Origin: Melampsora larici-populina 98AG31
Taxonomy: Eukaryota > Basidiomycota > Pucciniomycetes > Pucciniales > Melampsoraceae
Length of the DNA: 64,000 nt
Assembly: GCF_000204055.1 (NCBI RefSeq)
Contig: NW_006768767.1
Span: 956,206 to 1,020,205 of the forward strand
Direction of reading: 5' to 3'
Position 1 is the first letter of the stretch, and each line of letters starts with the position of its first letter. Under the pieces are notes generated by a model. It did no database searches. It worked only from the letters and a program-made list of their open reading frames with translations, and was not told where the DNA came from. A program made the position numbers and the translations under genes. Below, one piece after another: positions 35,310-46,109 of this stretch.

Positions 35310-37795
35310 TTAAGCGGAAGGTTTAGCATTCAGCAGAAGGCTACCCAAAAATCGGATATTTTTCCTCTTGTTGAGCCTTTGGATCAGCCAGTCATTACGG
35401 CGGTCAACCATCTCCTCCATCATGAAGTTGAAACGTACAGGTGACATGCTTCTCGCCAAGGATGCAAAACCTTTGTACCAGAGATTAGCTAGTTCTCCGG
35501 CGGAAGCATTGAATTACCAGTCAGCACCATCATGAAGTTCGGGGAAAAGTTTGGGGTCAGTATAATACTGGCATAAGTCGTCACTTTCTTTATGTCCTCG
35601 AAAGTGGAAAGGGTCGACAGGAAACACAGTTTCTAAGGAAGGTGTGTAGTCATCACCACCATTGTAAATATGGTTGACCAACTTGCAAGCGTTATTGTAA
35701 AAGCAGACTTCAGGCATGCGTTCCGGAAACATATGTAAGATAAAATCCTGTGGAGGCAAATGCCAATCATGGTTCAAAGATTAGATATGTATATGAATTA
35801 GAGGTCAAGGGAGTACTCACCCGTACTGCACTGACACCTTCCGAGTGAAAAAACATTTCACGCGCTAAGATGATGCCACAACATCTCACAATCAGCTGGT
35901 CGTTGTGAGTGCGACTCCGAGAAAAGCACACATGATCGCCTTTCTTGCCCTTGGGGGCATCAGCTCCCTCGCGAACTTGCTCATGAGCGCGATCAGCCTC
36001 GTCGCCGTCCTGAACTTCGTCCATATCCACCAATTCTGCAGTGTTCCAGTCTTGGTGCACAGTGGGGTCGGACGGTAGACTTGAGCCTGGCCGGTTGAGC
36101 ATTGACGTGAGTGAGAAGTTGGAACTGACTCGGGCTTTGAATTTGGAGTAAGACTTGATATGCTCTTCAAGCTCGCACGTCTTGGAACCATCTGCCGCGT
36201 CGTTGCGGCACGGCTGTGCCTGGCAAAGTTGACCTAGGAGCTTCTCATGGTGAGCGCAAAAACGGTCCTTCACGCATGCCAGAGGAGTGGTGCAAGGACC
36301 GTTTGGGGGGGACAATCCTTCTGCGAGGGCTAAATTGCGCAATTGTTGGGATGTTGCCAAGCACCGCCAGTGTCCAATGGTGATGCGATCGGTGACCACC
36401 GCTCAAATATCTGGTACATTCAGGTGAGATGGTTTATCAGACAATATCACCACTATTTCGAGGAGGACTGCGATGCACTTACAGCCCAACTCGGCTTTGC
36501 CATCTTCACCTGGCAGCGGGACCACTCGGAGACAGGCAGAGCACACGTGATCTTGGTGTTTGCTTCCTTTGAGTGCAATCCATTCAAGCTCGGCCTGCAT
36601 TGCTGCATGGTAACGTTGGTCGGCGGGTGCAGAAGTGTCGACAATCAAAGGATTTTTCCGGCGGTCCGCTCGCTGTAGTAAGGAGTGCATGTCTAACGCG
36701 TCTCTGCATGAGATTTCGGACAAGGCTGGTAAGACCGTAGGTGCCGTGGGAAGTTCAGGTAAAGAAAGCGTATCAACATGAGACCAGTTGAACATATTGA
36801 CAAGATTGAAGTTGGAAATGCTACATTCAGAAGCAAACAAGAAAGTAAGAAGGTGTTTCAGTTAGTGTATTATAGTCCGATGGGAGTTAAAGCTTACTGG
36901 GCAAGCATCTGGCCATTTCGCAGAAACTTGGCAAGTCTGTGTGTTATAAAGAAGTGACAGCTAATTTGATAGCAATCACGGCTTTGCCCTTCATCTGCGG
37001 AGTAGTACGTGCGAATCCGCTTAGCGGAGTAGTAGCTAGGCCAGTAAGCTGTTGCACATTCTGAACGGTAAGGGGTACAGAGGGGAACAGGTTGGCGAGG
37101 TGAACATCCACAGTCGGTCCAAATGATGAAGCTTACTGGGACATTTAAGTGTAACAATGCCAATGGTGTGGACACCTTCCATCTAGCCGTGAGCGGTGAT
37201 GCAATTTTTGGACGGGATGACAGATCAAGCATTCGTTGACTGGGGCGATTGCGATAGATTCTGGTATATGCTTCCCGATATCGGAAGTGTAGCCATGTTT
37301 CTGAATCAAGACTCCTGGTTGTACATGAAATTGTCTCAGCATATGGAAGAGGGCGTGATACAGTTGATACGTCAAGTGAATTGGAAGCGAAAGGTTCAGC
37401 GCGGCCCCTGAGAAAGGCACGGGTGATTTGTCGCGGGTGAACCATGCTCCTCTGGTACGAGCCTCGACTTTGGCGGCAAGCACAGCAAACCAGACAAGAT
37501 CACCCAGTTCAAGGGTTGAGTGAAGTTTGGGGTAGTCGTTGGCAAGAACTTCCATGAAATCGATAAGATACACTGCCGAGGTGATGGGGTGAGACTGTGC
37601 GTGAGGTGATCTTTCTTGGATGTAAGTAACTTTGGAGCAATCGGGTGAGTCACCGGTGGTGTGAGTACCGCATGTGATGGGGGGTGGTGAAATGAGAGCT
37701 TCAATGTCACCATGTGTGTCGAGGATGTGTTTGGTGTAAAGAAATGGGTACGGACAGGTTGGGATCAAGGGATTTCGCAAGTGGGTATAACCCAT
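35310..37795 (-). pseudogene. KDZ transposase with Cys clusters, broken
   Basis: Minus-strand exons encode a Kyakuja-Dileera-Zisupton transposase of the basidiomycete type with associated Cys clusters. The 5' part ends in a CLICH cluster; an intron then leads to KCPKCATAYWPSYY and RTYYSADEG, as in CxC6-type clusters. Next come several CxC pairs (HVCSACLR), IGHWRCL, CVKDRFCAHHEKLLG and the SKTCELEEH block. The catalytic part has GIILAREMFFHSEGVSAVR joined across a GTGAGT intron to DFILHMFPERM, then CFYNNACKLVNHIYN and FPVDPFHFRGHKESDDLC. After GADW a TAA (35514-35516) stands where the family has Lys or Arg before FN; the frame then continues with family-like sequence to a stop at 35310-35312. 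A probable one-base shift lies near 37185. So the copy is dead. It converges on the alpha-kinase gene. Confidence 0.85.
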
Positions 37796-37809
37796 GAAGA
37801 CATGGGGTT

Positions 37810-38425
37810 ACGCAAGGCGTGACTGTCAGTGTCACTGTCAGCGCCTGGCAGCCGCCGCCCTCCCAAAGGCCGCGACCTCCGTTGATTTACAGCCAATTTC
37901 AAAGTTTTATTGAGTAAAAACTTAGGTTTCACTGAGTTTCACTTTTTCTTCTTTCAAAACCAAGCGACAAGAAATATTGGAATGGCTGTGCCCTTGCCCC
38001 AAAAAAGAAAAGTGTGCGCCTCAGCTGTCTCCATAAGCTTGTACTTTTGGTTTGTCAGTAAAATAATTGGTTCTGTAGATATATCAAAAAGTCTTCCAGG
38101 GCTCAAAGACAAAAATCAGGTAATTTGCACTGATTCGTGTCTAAAATGTCGGTTTTGGTGTACTATTAAAATACAATTTTTTTGCTTTACTTCAGAACCA
38201 ATGAGATCATTGGGATATCACAAGCGCTGGGTTGTAGAAAAAATTAAGGCGCACAACTTTCATATTTTTTGCAAGGGTGATTTGAAAGCGTGAAAAAAAG
38301 TTTTATAAGGAGGCTAGATTTTGACAAAATGCCCCGTCCAATTCCACGCCAAGATTTAGACTTTACGTGTAAGTCCCTCTCTGGAGTTGATGGTTAGGTC
38401 CAGACTGGGACTTAGTTAAGTTTGC
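37810..38425 (-). repeat. Dispersed repeat, copy 2 (uninterrupted)
   Basis: Inverted relative to the copy at 27985-29560 and about 290 bp longer in the middle. It supplies the empty site for the PIF/Harbinger-type insertion: CCTAAGTTTT on its minus strand. A CTGACAGTGACACTGACAGTC stretch is near one end. No protein is recognised. It directly abuts the KDZ pseudogene, so it may be part of the same or a neighbouring element. Confidence 0.7.
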
Positions 38426-38912
38426 TTTTCCAGATCCACATTCAGTTCTTAAGGCATGGACCCGGCACCAACCAGCGGGTGAGCCTGAGCCGGGCTTGGG
38501 CTTGGGCTCAGGCTTTTTGGGCCTCAGCCTCAGAAATTTGCCCTTGGGCCCAGCGTGGGTGCTCTCGGGGAAGCCAAAAGGGCTGAAACTAAGGGTTTTG
38601 AGTGATTGTAGCAATGAAAGTGGGTCTGAGAGGCTCATAAAAGTGGCGATGGAACCCAAACAGCAAAAAATAGGGCTTCAAATGACCAATATAAAGCGCC
38701 TGAAATTGTCTATTTTATCTTATTTTTGTTATTTTTGCTGTGCAGCACGGAAATTGTTTTCACTCGGGCCAGTCCAGGCCGGGCTGGGTCCAAGCCTTAG
38801 TTCTCATTTTGTTATCTGTCATTATTAACAAAGAAATTTTGGTGCAACTAATGGTATCAACAAACTGAATACAAAATCTCACTATACAGAAGTAAACCAA
38901 GACAGATCCAAG
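38426..38912. other. GC-rich low-complexity patch and flank
   Basis: 38465-38600 is dominated by GGGCTTGGGC and GGGCC words, and another GGCC-rich patch is at 38768-38800. They resemble, in composition only, patches at 46225-46345, 52365-52475 and 59085-59215. No gene is seen. Confidence 0.4.
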
Positions 38913-39298
38913 ATGGTAACCTTTTTGGAAGAACTTGCAGAATCACGGAAACAAGCTGAGGAGGCGCTATACAACAGAGAGTCGGGTCCCAGAATCAAAA
39001 GCAGGTCTAGAAACCGTAACAAGACAGACAATCAGAATACTGTCAACAAAAACAAAGGGGAAGAAGCAGAAACGGCCAGCACACCTGCAGCAGAGTCCAA
39101 CATAGAGTTTGTAAGCAACCACAAACAAGTGCCAGGCACCAAATTGGCCCCTACCAACTCAGGAGGTGTAATCAAAGGCGTGGGCGCAGGATTGATATGC
39201 CCATTTGGGCAAGTGCAGATGGAGAAGGATTTGACAAAGGCCAATAGTGATCTGAGCGAAGAGGAAGTCAATGGAGGTAACACACAGGGTGGTAGCAC
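38913..39298 (+). pseudogene. ORF interrupted by the hAT insertion
   Basis: An ATG at 38913 opens a hydrophilic frame of 128 residues before the hAT element starts at 39299 (SRNRNKTDN, GEEAETASTPAAES, KQVPGTKLAPTN). The target duplication GGTAGCAC starts on a codon boundary. After the element the frame would go on for only four or five codons, or use the GGTAAGT donor-like site at 46125. The composition recalls retroelement gag proteins, but no zinc knuckle is present and the identity is unknown. Confidence 0.4.
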
Positions 39299-41814
39299 CA
39301 ATACCAGAACCGCTCCAATAAATATATTGGGAGCGGAGTGGTCTATCCACCGCTACAGTGACCAATATATGTAGCGGGGGGACCGCTCCAACATCTCAAG
39401 GCCACCCAGCTCATAGCCGCCCGACCGCTTTGATACGGGCCGGACCCGAGGTTTGTCCGATATATATTGGACAAAACTCATAGATACCCTGTACCCACAT
39501 CCCTGGGTACAGGGTATGGTACATCACGTACCATACAATACCTCCTCCCTCCTCCTCCCTTGTATCAGCCACCACCTACTTTGATCTCCTAGGCGCCACC
39601 AAATCTTGATCTATTACTGACAATTCCAATACAATGGACACCAGTTGGACAATTATTCAGAAGTGGCTCACTTTTGGTTCGTCCCACTTTTGGGTTTTCA
39701 AAAGGTAAGCAAGGTCCTTCCTCCTCCTCCTGCTCCATCCAATAACTTTCACAAGTTAACTGATTGATTGTTTTGTCTTGTTCCTTCATCTTATTTTTCA
39801 CAACCTGTCTAATCGAACAAATCAAATCATTTTTGTTTCTTGTTCTTTAAAGATTACACTCTTCAATCATGGCCTTGTCATCTCAAAACACTAGCTCTTT
39901 ACAGGTTCCCACTCAAGCATCTGCTCAATCTTCTTAATCATCTGCTAGAGTTCTTAGACCAACCAGCCCAGCACGATCACAGCCAGGGTTTGTGGTTCCT
40001 CCAAAGGATTCACGCACTGGCCTTTTGATGCCGGACGACGACAGCCAATCATCTGGACCTCTTGCTAACCGTTCTGTGTCACCTCGACCCCCCAATCTCA
40101 GAAAGAACACTGACCATAAGAAGGCACCAGCAGCCGCTCAATCCAAGGCTAAGCCAATTGCAAAAGGGAAGGTCAGTCCTTCCATCTACATCTTGTGTAT
40201 TGTAGAGTATACTGACTGACTCACTTACATTATCCATTGTATACTAGAATTGGTCATTGGCCAGTAAGCGTGCCCAATCTCCTTCACCAACGCGAAGCTC
40301 TCAAAGCACACAGGGTGGCACACCTCCACCCTCGAAGAGCAAGAGACGTAAGGAGAGATCAAAGGAGAACGCAAGTGACAGGTTTCACAAACCAAAGTTT
40401 TTTTTAATTATCTTCTAATGATGTACTTTTCAGGAGTACGAGATACCTGAAGAAATGGACATACCCCAAGATTCCGAAGTCAAGTATCTTGGTACCCACA
40501 AACCAGGGTATACCAAAGTTTGAGGGGACCGAGTGAAGGAGCTCCTCACGTATTTCCATCCCCTCAAGGTACGTTCTCTCAGTTCAACCAACAGATTTCT
40601 CTTGCTTCATTACAGACTTGTCATGATGTGGTCATCAGGCTGATGTACCTTTTTTAATGTTTATTATAGGGCTTAGAGTATAAGTGTTGTTGGTGTAAGA
40701 ACACCTATGCTAAAGGTGAAGACACCTATTGGAACTTGTGGGGCCATTGAGACAGCGACTCGAAACGACCCACTTGTTCTCATCAAGCACAAGCAATTGC
40801 TCAAGGTCTTGATCTCCCACCAAGCTATGCCAAACATCAGGCTGCTTTGAAGAAGGACAAGAACTCAAAAATCACTTCACATTTCAATGCGCCTGCTTTT
40901 ACTGTAGATCTTTTGAATCTGATGTTAGTGATATGGATCGTGCGCCATGCGCTGCCATGGGCTCAATTTGAAGACCCCACCCTTCGTGCCGCTTTTTCAA
41001 CTGTCAACCAAAGCGCTGTGGTTCAATCTTCAACTTGGGCGGCAAAGCAATCACTGGAACTCTTTTCAGGGTTGCACAACAAGGCCATCAACAATATAAT
41101 TGTAAGTCAGCGAACTAAATTGATTCAAACTGGGAATACCAGTCCACCCATCTTACCCTCAAGATGGTGGGATGGCGCCACTTTGGGGTCCTCCTTGCCC
41201 GACCAATTGGGTGTTTCCTGGTGCGACATGGCCTCCATAAAAATATGAGTGCCTTCCATCTTTATTTTTATTGTATCATCTTATTTACTTATTCATACAA
41301 TTTTTTCTCTATTTGAATATTTTTTTCCTCTATGTGTTTCCTGACCTACTCACATGTTGGCTCAGACAACCGACAGCGGAGGTAACAATGTTACCATGTC
41401 TTCGGAACTTCAGAAGATGTTCTCTGACGCTGACGATCCCGTGTTTTGGGATGGACATTTGCACCATATCCGGTGCTATGCTCACAAGCTCAACCTCGTG
41501 GTTGGGCATGGGCTGAAAAGTCTTGGTCAGAAGGTAGGTCAACCCAAGCAAAGTATTCCACATGGCATTTCACTTCCTATTCCAGCTATTGAGGTCAACG
41601 GCGACAAATGCGACACTGAGGAAGAACCAGAATCAGAAGAAGATGATGATGCTGATCTACCTTCTGAGCCTGATGGAGTCCATGACGACAAACAAATTGA
41701 GGAAAGTGACAGGTTTTTTTTGTGATAAAGGAGATGTTGTTGCAAAGGCTCTCGTCAAAGTATGTTTTAGTTTTTTTAATTGCACTATCTATTCTTTGAA
41801 CATTGGGCTGACAC

Positions 41815-42176
41815 CAATACCGCAAGAGCACCGCACTATGTTGCGGTTGCGGTGCGGTTGCGTAGCGCTTTTGGGCGCGCAATAGCAACGCACTATAGTG
41901 CGGTGCCAGCACTCCGCAACCCGGGTTCAAAAAACCTGTTGCTCAGAAACCCGCACCGCAATTGCAGTTGGTTTTTGACAGTTATTTAGGGCAAATCTTG
42001 CGGAAATAGGGCAATATTGCGCATTTTCCACAATATTTGCCCGACTGCTCCACAACAGCGAGGTAGAAAAAAAACACCCCATTGCGGAGTGGTTGCGTAG
42101 CGTAATAGTGCGCCCACTGCGCAACACAATGGAAATAAGTCAAAATCCATTGTGTTGCGTAGCGCTTGTGGTGTTG
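41815..42176. mobile_element. CAATACC-type MITE, copy B, in a hAT intron
   Basis: A 362-bp relative of 29718-30080 with the same start (CAATACCGCAAGAGCACCGC) and end. It is flanked by CTGACAC on both sides; the direct repeat is 8 bp (GCTGACAC, 41807-41814 and 42176-42183) if the terminal G is counted with the flank. It lies between the donor GTATGT at about 41760 and the acceptor TTTATGTAG at about 42204 in the hAT transposase gene, so it lengthened the intron instead of breaking an exon. Several CG dinucleotides of copy A are TG or CA here. Confidence 0.9.
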
Positions 42177-43434
42177 CTGACACTATGTATCTATCTTTAT
42201 GTAGGTTGATACAATCAGTGGCCAGATTGCTAGCAGTGCAGCCCAATGAAGTGATTTCAAGACTCGTGCTACATGATTGGGATATACTGGGACAATGGTC
42301 AAAAGACCTTGCAAGACAAGGTGGAACAGTCACTACGAAAGTAGAAAGATTGCCTGTGAGGCACAGGAGGTACGTTTGTCGTTTAACTTTCTTTCTGTCT
42401 TCTGTATTACATGACTCATGTCCCCTCCTTCTTATGTGCAGGTTATCAACTCAATGATTTCCGCTGATCACAAAGCATGTTTCTTTCAAGGCGTTACCAT
42501 TTTGGCTTCAGAATGGCACACGGTCGAGTTAGTGAACAAGGTGTTAAAGGTACGTAGATGTTTCTAACATGTATACCTTCTATGTCTGGATTTTGTACTG
42601 ATCAAAATTAAATCTTATTACACATTTGTCAACACCACAGCTCGAGTTGAAGGTAACGGTCCAACTGGATGCATCGTCCTTGCCAAATACAAACGGGTGA
42701 TTAGCAATCTCAAGGCCCATCAAGCTGAATCGATCTTTCCAAGCCTGGACAAAGCCATCAATATCATGATCAAATGGCTTGAAAAGCATCAGGACAAGGC
42801 AATCAACTGTGAAGCCTTAGTCCTTGCAACAACTCTCAACCCGCGCTTCCGAGGAAAGTTTTTCTCCGTGCACTATCCTGAACACGAAGTCTCATCTCAA
42901 GTTGCAATTGAAGAAGCTTTCAACCATCTCTTGAAAGAAACCAGAGTAACTGATGACATCCTACCACCCGAGCAAAATATTGAAACCGAGTTAGATGAAT
43001 TTGATATATTTGGATCGGGAAACGGTGGTACCAATTCAAGGGCTTCTTCCAAATTAGACACCTACTTACAGGGTGACTGCCCCATCAAAAAGGATCAGTC
43101 ACCACTCCAGTGGTGGAAGGTTAGTATTTCCACTTTTAATTCAATATCAATCTGCTCAAAGTTGGCTAACATGGTTTCTTTTCACCAACAGGAACATCAA
43201 TTTCAATTTCCTATCCTCTCGAAACTTGCTTAGGATTACTTAGCAATATCTGCTACCTCCTGCGCATGTGAGCGTACATTCTCGGCGGCTGCCAATGTTT
43301 GTACGCCTTCACGAGGTAGTCTCCAGCCTTGTACCGTGGAGCGCCTTGTAGGTTCTCAAGTATGGTTGAAGGAAGGAATCACACCGGATGGAGTATTTGA
43401 AGGTGCTTCAATGGCTCTTAAAGTTTATATGGAA

Positions 43435-43509
43435 GGACTGGCAAAAAAGAAAGGTAAAGATGGACTGGCAAAAAAGAAAGGTAAAGATGGACTGGTAAAC
43501 AACAAAGGC
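43435..43509 (+). repeat. 27-bp tandem repeat in hAT C-terminus
   Basis: Two identical 27-bp units and one diverged partial unit, encoding GLAKKKGKD twice and then GLVNNKG. It adds a basic tail to the hAT transposase. Confidence 0.8.
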
Positions 43510-43512
43510 TAG

Positions 43513-45064
43513 CAATTGATTGAAGTTTGCATCCACCTTCAAAAAATCAAGAATGTTTTTTTTTACTTTTTTAACTTTCACATACAAGTTATATGATATG
43601 TTTGCTTCTTGATATGTTTCCTCTAAACCTCCAGGCCTACTCTCCTACCTGGTCAAGGCCTATAGGCCTTGTCAGTGTACACATAGGCTTCTTTTTGTGA
43701 AATTGATTTTGCTACTTGGTATTGGCGCTATATATCGGTGTTGGAGCGGCAGAACGGCTCCGATGTGGTGATCAATTTAAGGCATCAATCAAGTAATTCA
43801 TATTTAGTAGTTTACCAGTTTATTAGAAAAGATTAGCAGGACAGAAAATTTGAAATGGAGGTTTTTGGATCAATTGAAGCTCTTATAGGCTGATGTATTG
43901 GTCATTGGGTTAACATTACATCATTTTATTTCACATTACTTATTAAGATCATTAGAGTTCATTCACAAAGCTATTACAAGAAGAAAGAAACAAAGTACAT
44001 AAGAAAAATTCGAAAATATAGGTATACAGGTTGGAAAATGGTTTTTAGGGTAGTAATAATAAAGTTATGGGTATTATGAGGTTAGAATATGAAAGAACAA
44101 CATTATATTATACTATAAAAATTTTAATCTTGAAGGTTGATAAGAAGAAACAGGAATTATTAAAGAAAAGGTACTTTTTCAAAGTTGGTAAACAAGAGGT
44201 ATACGTGTAGTTTGCATATGTAATGGGGGTAATAGTGAAATTTAAGGTTGCCAAGGGGATTTTCTGGGATTTTTAAGGTTATAGAGGATGATGACATATT
44301 ACACAAGCAAGAAAAAGAGAGTAGCAGCTGTGAAAAGTGAAGAAAATGGGTGAATTTCATCAAAAATGAAGGCTTTCAGCTTATTACATATGTCAAATGA
44401 CGTCAGATTAGGTTGGTAGATAGCTCATGCAACGCAGAAGAGTGGATTGAATAATGTACAAACCTTAACTCAATAGTAGCGGAGGTGTATGTAAAAATTT
44501 ATAAGGCAAATAAGAAATTGGTGTGAATCACGAATTTACAGTCACAAGTCAACATGTAACACTGAAAACCTTAACTTCGCACCTCAATATCTTACTCATC
44601 ACTCATTAGAAATAGGTCATATGGGTGTCATAAATGATCAGTAACACAAGGGCTACAAGACGCACTTTAGTAATCAAAAATTGGACCTCATCTGAAAAAA
44701 TTTGTAATCTCAAAATTTGGTTTTCAGCTAGTTTACAAGAGAAAAATTCACCTGTATTCATGATAAGAAGTGCTGAACATCATATTATTGCGTCATTGAT
44801 CACTTTTAGCTGTGAAAATTACATCATTTATTAGTAACAAAATCATTACATTGTGTCATCATAGGGTTTTTAGGGATTTTTGGGCAGATTTGATTGGTTT
44901 TGAGGCTGTTGACCATTGTAAAAGTTGGAATACATTGTTATATAAACTTTGAGATGATTTTGGGACTGTTGTTCCCCTTTTTTCTTTATCATTTATGCAG
45001 TTATTATTTTGTTTATCATCATAAACTTATTTTAATAGTACCTGGTCACTTAAATACGCCCTTT
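43513..45064. other. 3' noncoding part of the hAT element
   Basis: AT-rich and without a supported gene. A block at 43728-43770 has TTGGAGCGG and GGCTCCGAT words that recall the subterminal words of the element's left end. Confidence 0.4.
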
Positions 45065-45666
45065 CACAGGGGGAAAAATAGAAGCTCACATAGATGTGAG
45101 CAGATAAAGTTTGGAGGTTTCTCCAAGATTGTTTCCAGTTTGTTGCCAATTTTCTTCCAATTTTCCTCCAGTTTTCTTTCAGCTCATCATCTGATCAAAT
45201 GGTCAGCATGGCCTGAGCAGATGAGTTAGGCCTTCCTCAGGCTTTATCCCTTAGCCAAGAAATCAAATGTGATTGAGCGGTGAGAGACCAAACCAAACGT
45301 GAAAAACACAATGGGAACCATCCCTTTGGATAATTCTGATCCCAGGAATGCCACTGAGGACTAGCTGAGCAGCCCCTCAGCCAATACTCAGTGACATCCT
45401 TTGGACCCTTCTGAAGGTGATTCTGAGTATACAGTGATGTGTCAGCTGGGTCCTGAGCACTCATCCATGCTCAAGAAAGACTCACCCAAGATGAAGATGA
45501 GCATGCTTTAGCAAACTCAAGCAATACCTAAGTATTACAGGCTGAGCACGTTGGCACCACCAAAATGGTGAATTGAAAGAATCTGAAGGAAATTGGAGCA
45601 TTTTTGGAGTTATCAGGAAGGTACCCTCTGCTCACATCTATGTGAGCTTTTATTTTTCCCCCTGTG
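45065..45666. mobile_element. CACTA-type (CMC) non-autonomous element, copy 1
   Basis: A 602-bp element with inverted termini starting CACAGGGGGAAAAATA, matched over about 40 bp through GCTCACATAGATGTGAGCAGA, which is itself palindromic. The flanks are TTT and TTC, two of three bases of a possible 3-bp duplication. A second copy at 52707-53747 has a perfect CTT duplication. CACAG ends and 3-bp duplications are typical of CACTA/EnSpm elements. It is nested in the hAT element. A conserved minus-strand open frame shared with copy 2 is probably incidental. Confidence 0.85.
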
Positions 45667-46109
45667 TTCATTATAGCTATAAAGAGAAATTTACTTTAGT
45701 TTTATAGTGAAAAAAAAGACTTATTGGGAATAATATCACAAAGATATTGCTTATTTTCTTCAGTTATCATTTGGGAAAAACACTATAGCAGTGTTGATAG
45801 TAATAAAAATTGTGCTTTTGAAGTTAAAAGACGTGTGAAAGTTAGATTTCTCTGGTGCCTTATCTGTACTCAATACAACAGCACCTTTTCCTGATTGTGT
45901 TGTTTTAAAAGAGCAGTCTCAGACAACTTCTACTAGTCATTTTATTAGTAGATTATCCTCTTCCAGCTCTGTATAACCTCTACACCGATATCTTGTGAGT
46001 TTTTTTTATACAAAATATTGGTAGAGTATCGTTTTGGCCATAGCGGTCATTCCTCTCCAATACAAAAATGGGTCAAAATCCATATTGTATCAGAGCGGTT
46101 CTGGTATTG

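Larger units (their letters stand above)
39869..43512 (+). pseudogene. hAT transposase, six premature stops
   Basis: The exons encode a Ser/Pro/Lys-rich N-terminus, a BED-type finger (YKCCWCKNTYAKG), WAAKQSLELFSG, then TTDSGGNNV, the HHIRCYAHKLNLVVGHGLK block, an acidic linker, KTRWNSHYES, NCEALVLATTLNPRFRGKFF, and the C-terminal dimerisation part with LQWWK, DYLAISATSCACERTFSAAANVC and VERLVGSQVWLKEG. Stops lie at 39935, 40521, 40748, 42247, 42274 and 43231. The four TGA codons are explained by CGA to TGA. The intron after 41759 contains a 362-bp MITE. The last codons are a 27-bp tandem repeat (43435-43509). The protein is dead. The clade differs from the hAT gene at 59.3-61.7 kb and is closer to the one at 62-64 kb. 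Confidence 0.85.
39299..46109 (+). mobile_element. hAT element with TIRs and TSD, 6.8 kb
   Basis: The first 17 nt, CAATACCAGAACCGCTC, are repeated exactly in inverted form at the right end (46093-46109). The flanks carry GTAGCAC on both sides (39292-39298 and 46110-46116), or 8 bp GGTAGCAC (39291-39298 and 46109-46116) if the last G is counted with the flank. Subterminal regions hold several ACCGCT and CAATAT words. Inside lie a decayed hAT transposase gene (39869-43512) with a CAATACC-type MITE in an intron, and a CACTA-type element at 45065-45666. No other 7-8 bp duplication competes with this placement. Confidence 0.88.

Noticed and set aside
45237..45464. Minus-strand frame in the CACTA-type element as a gene
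   Set aside because: Although shared with the second copy, the element is nearly identical there at DNA level, so conservation gives no evidence of coding.
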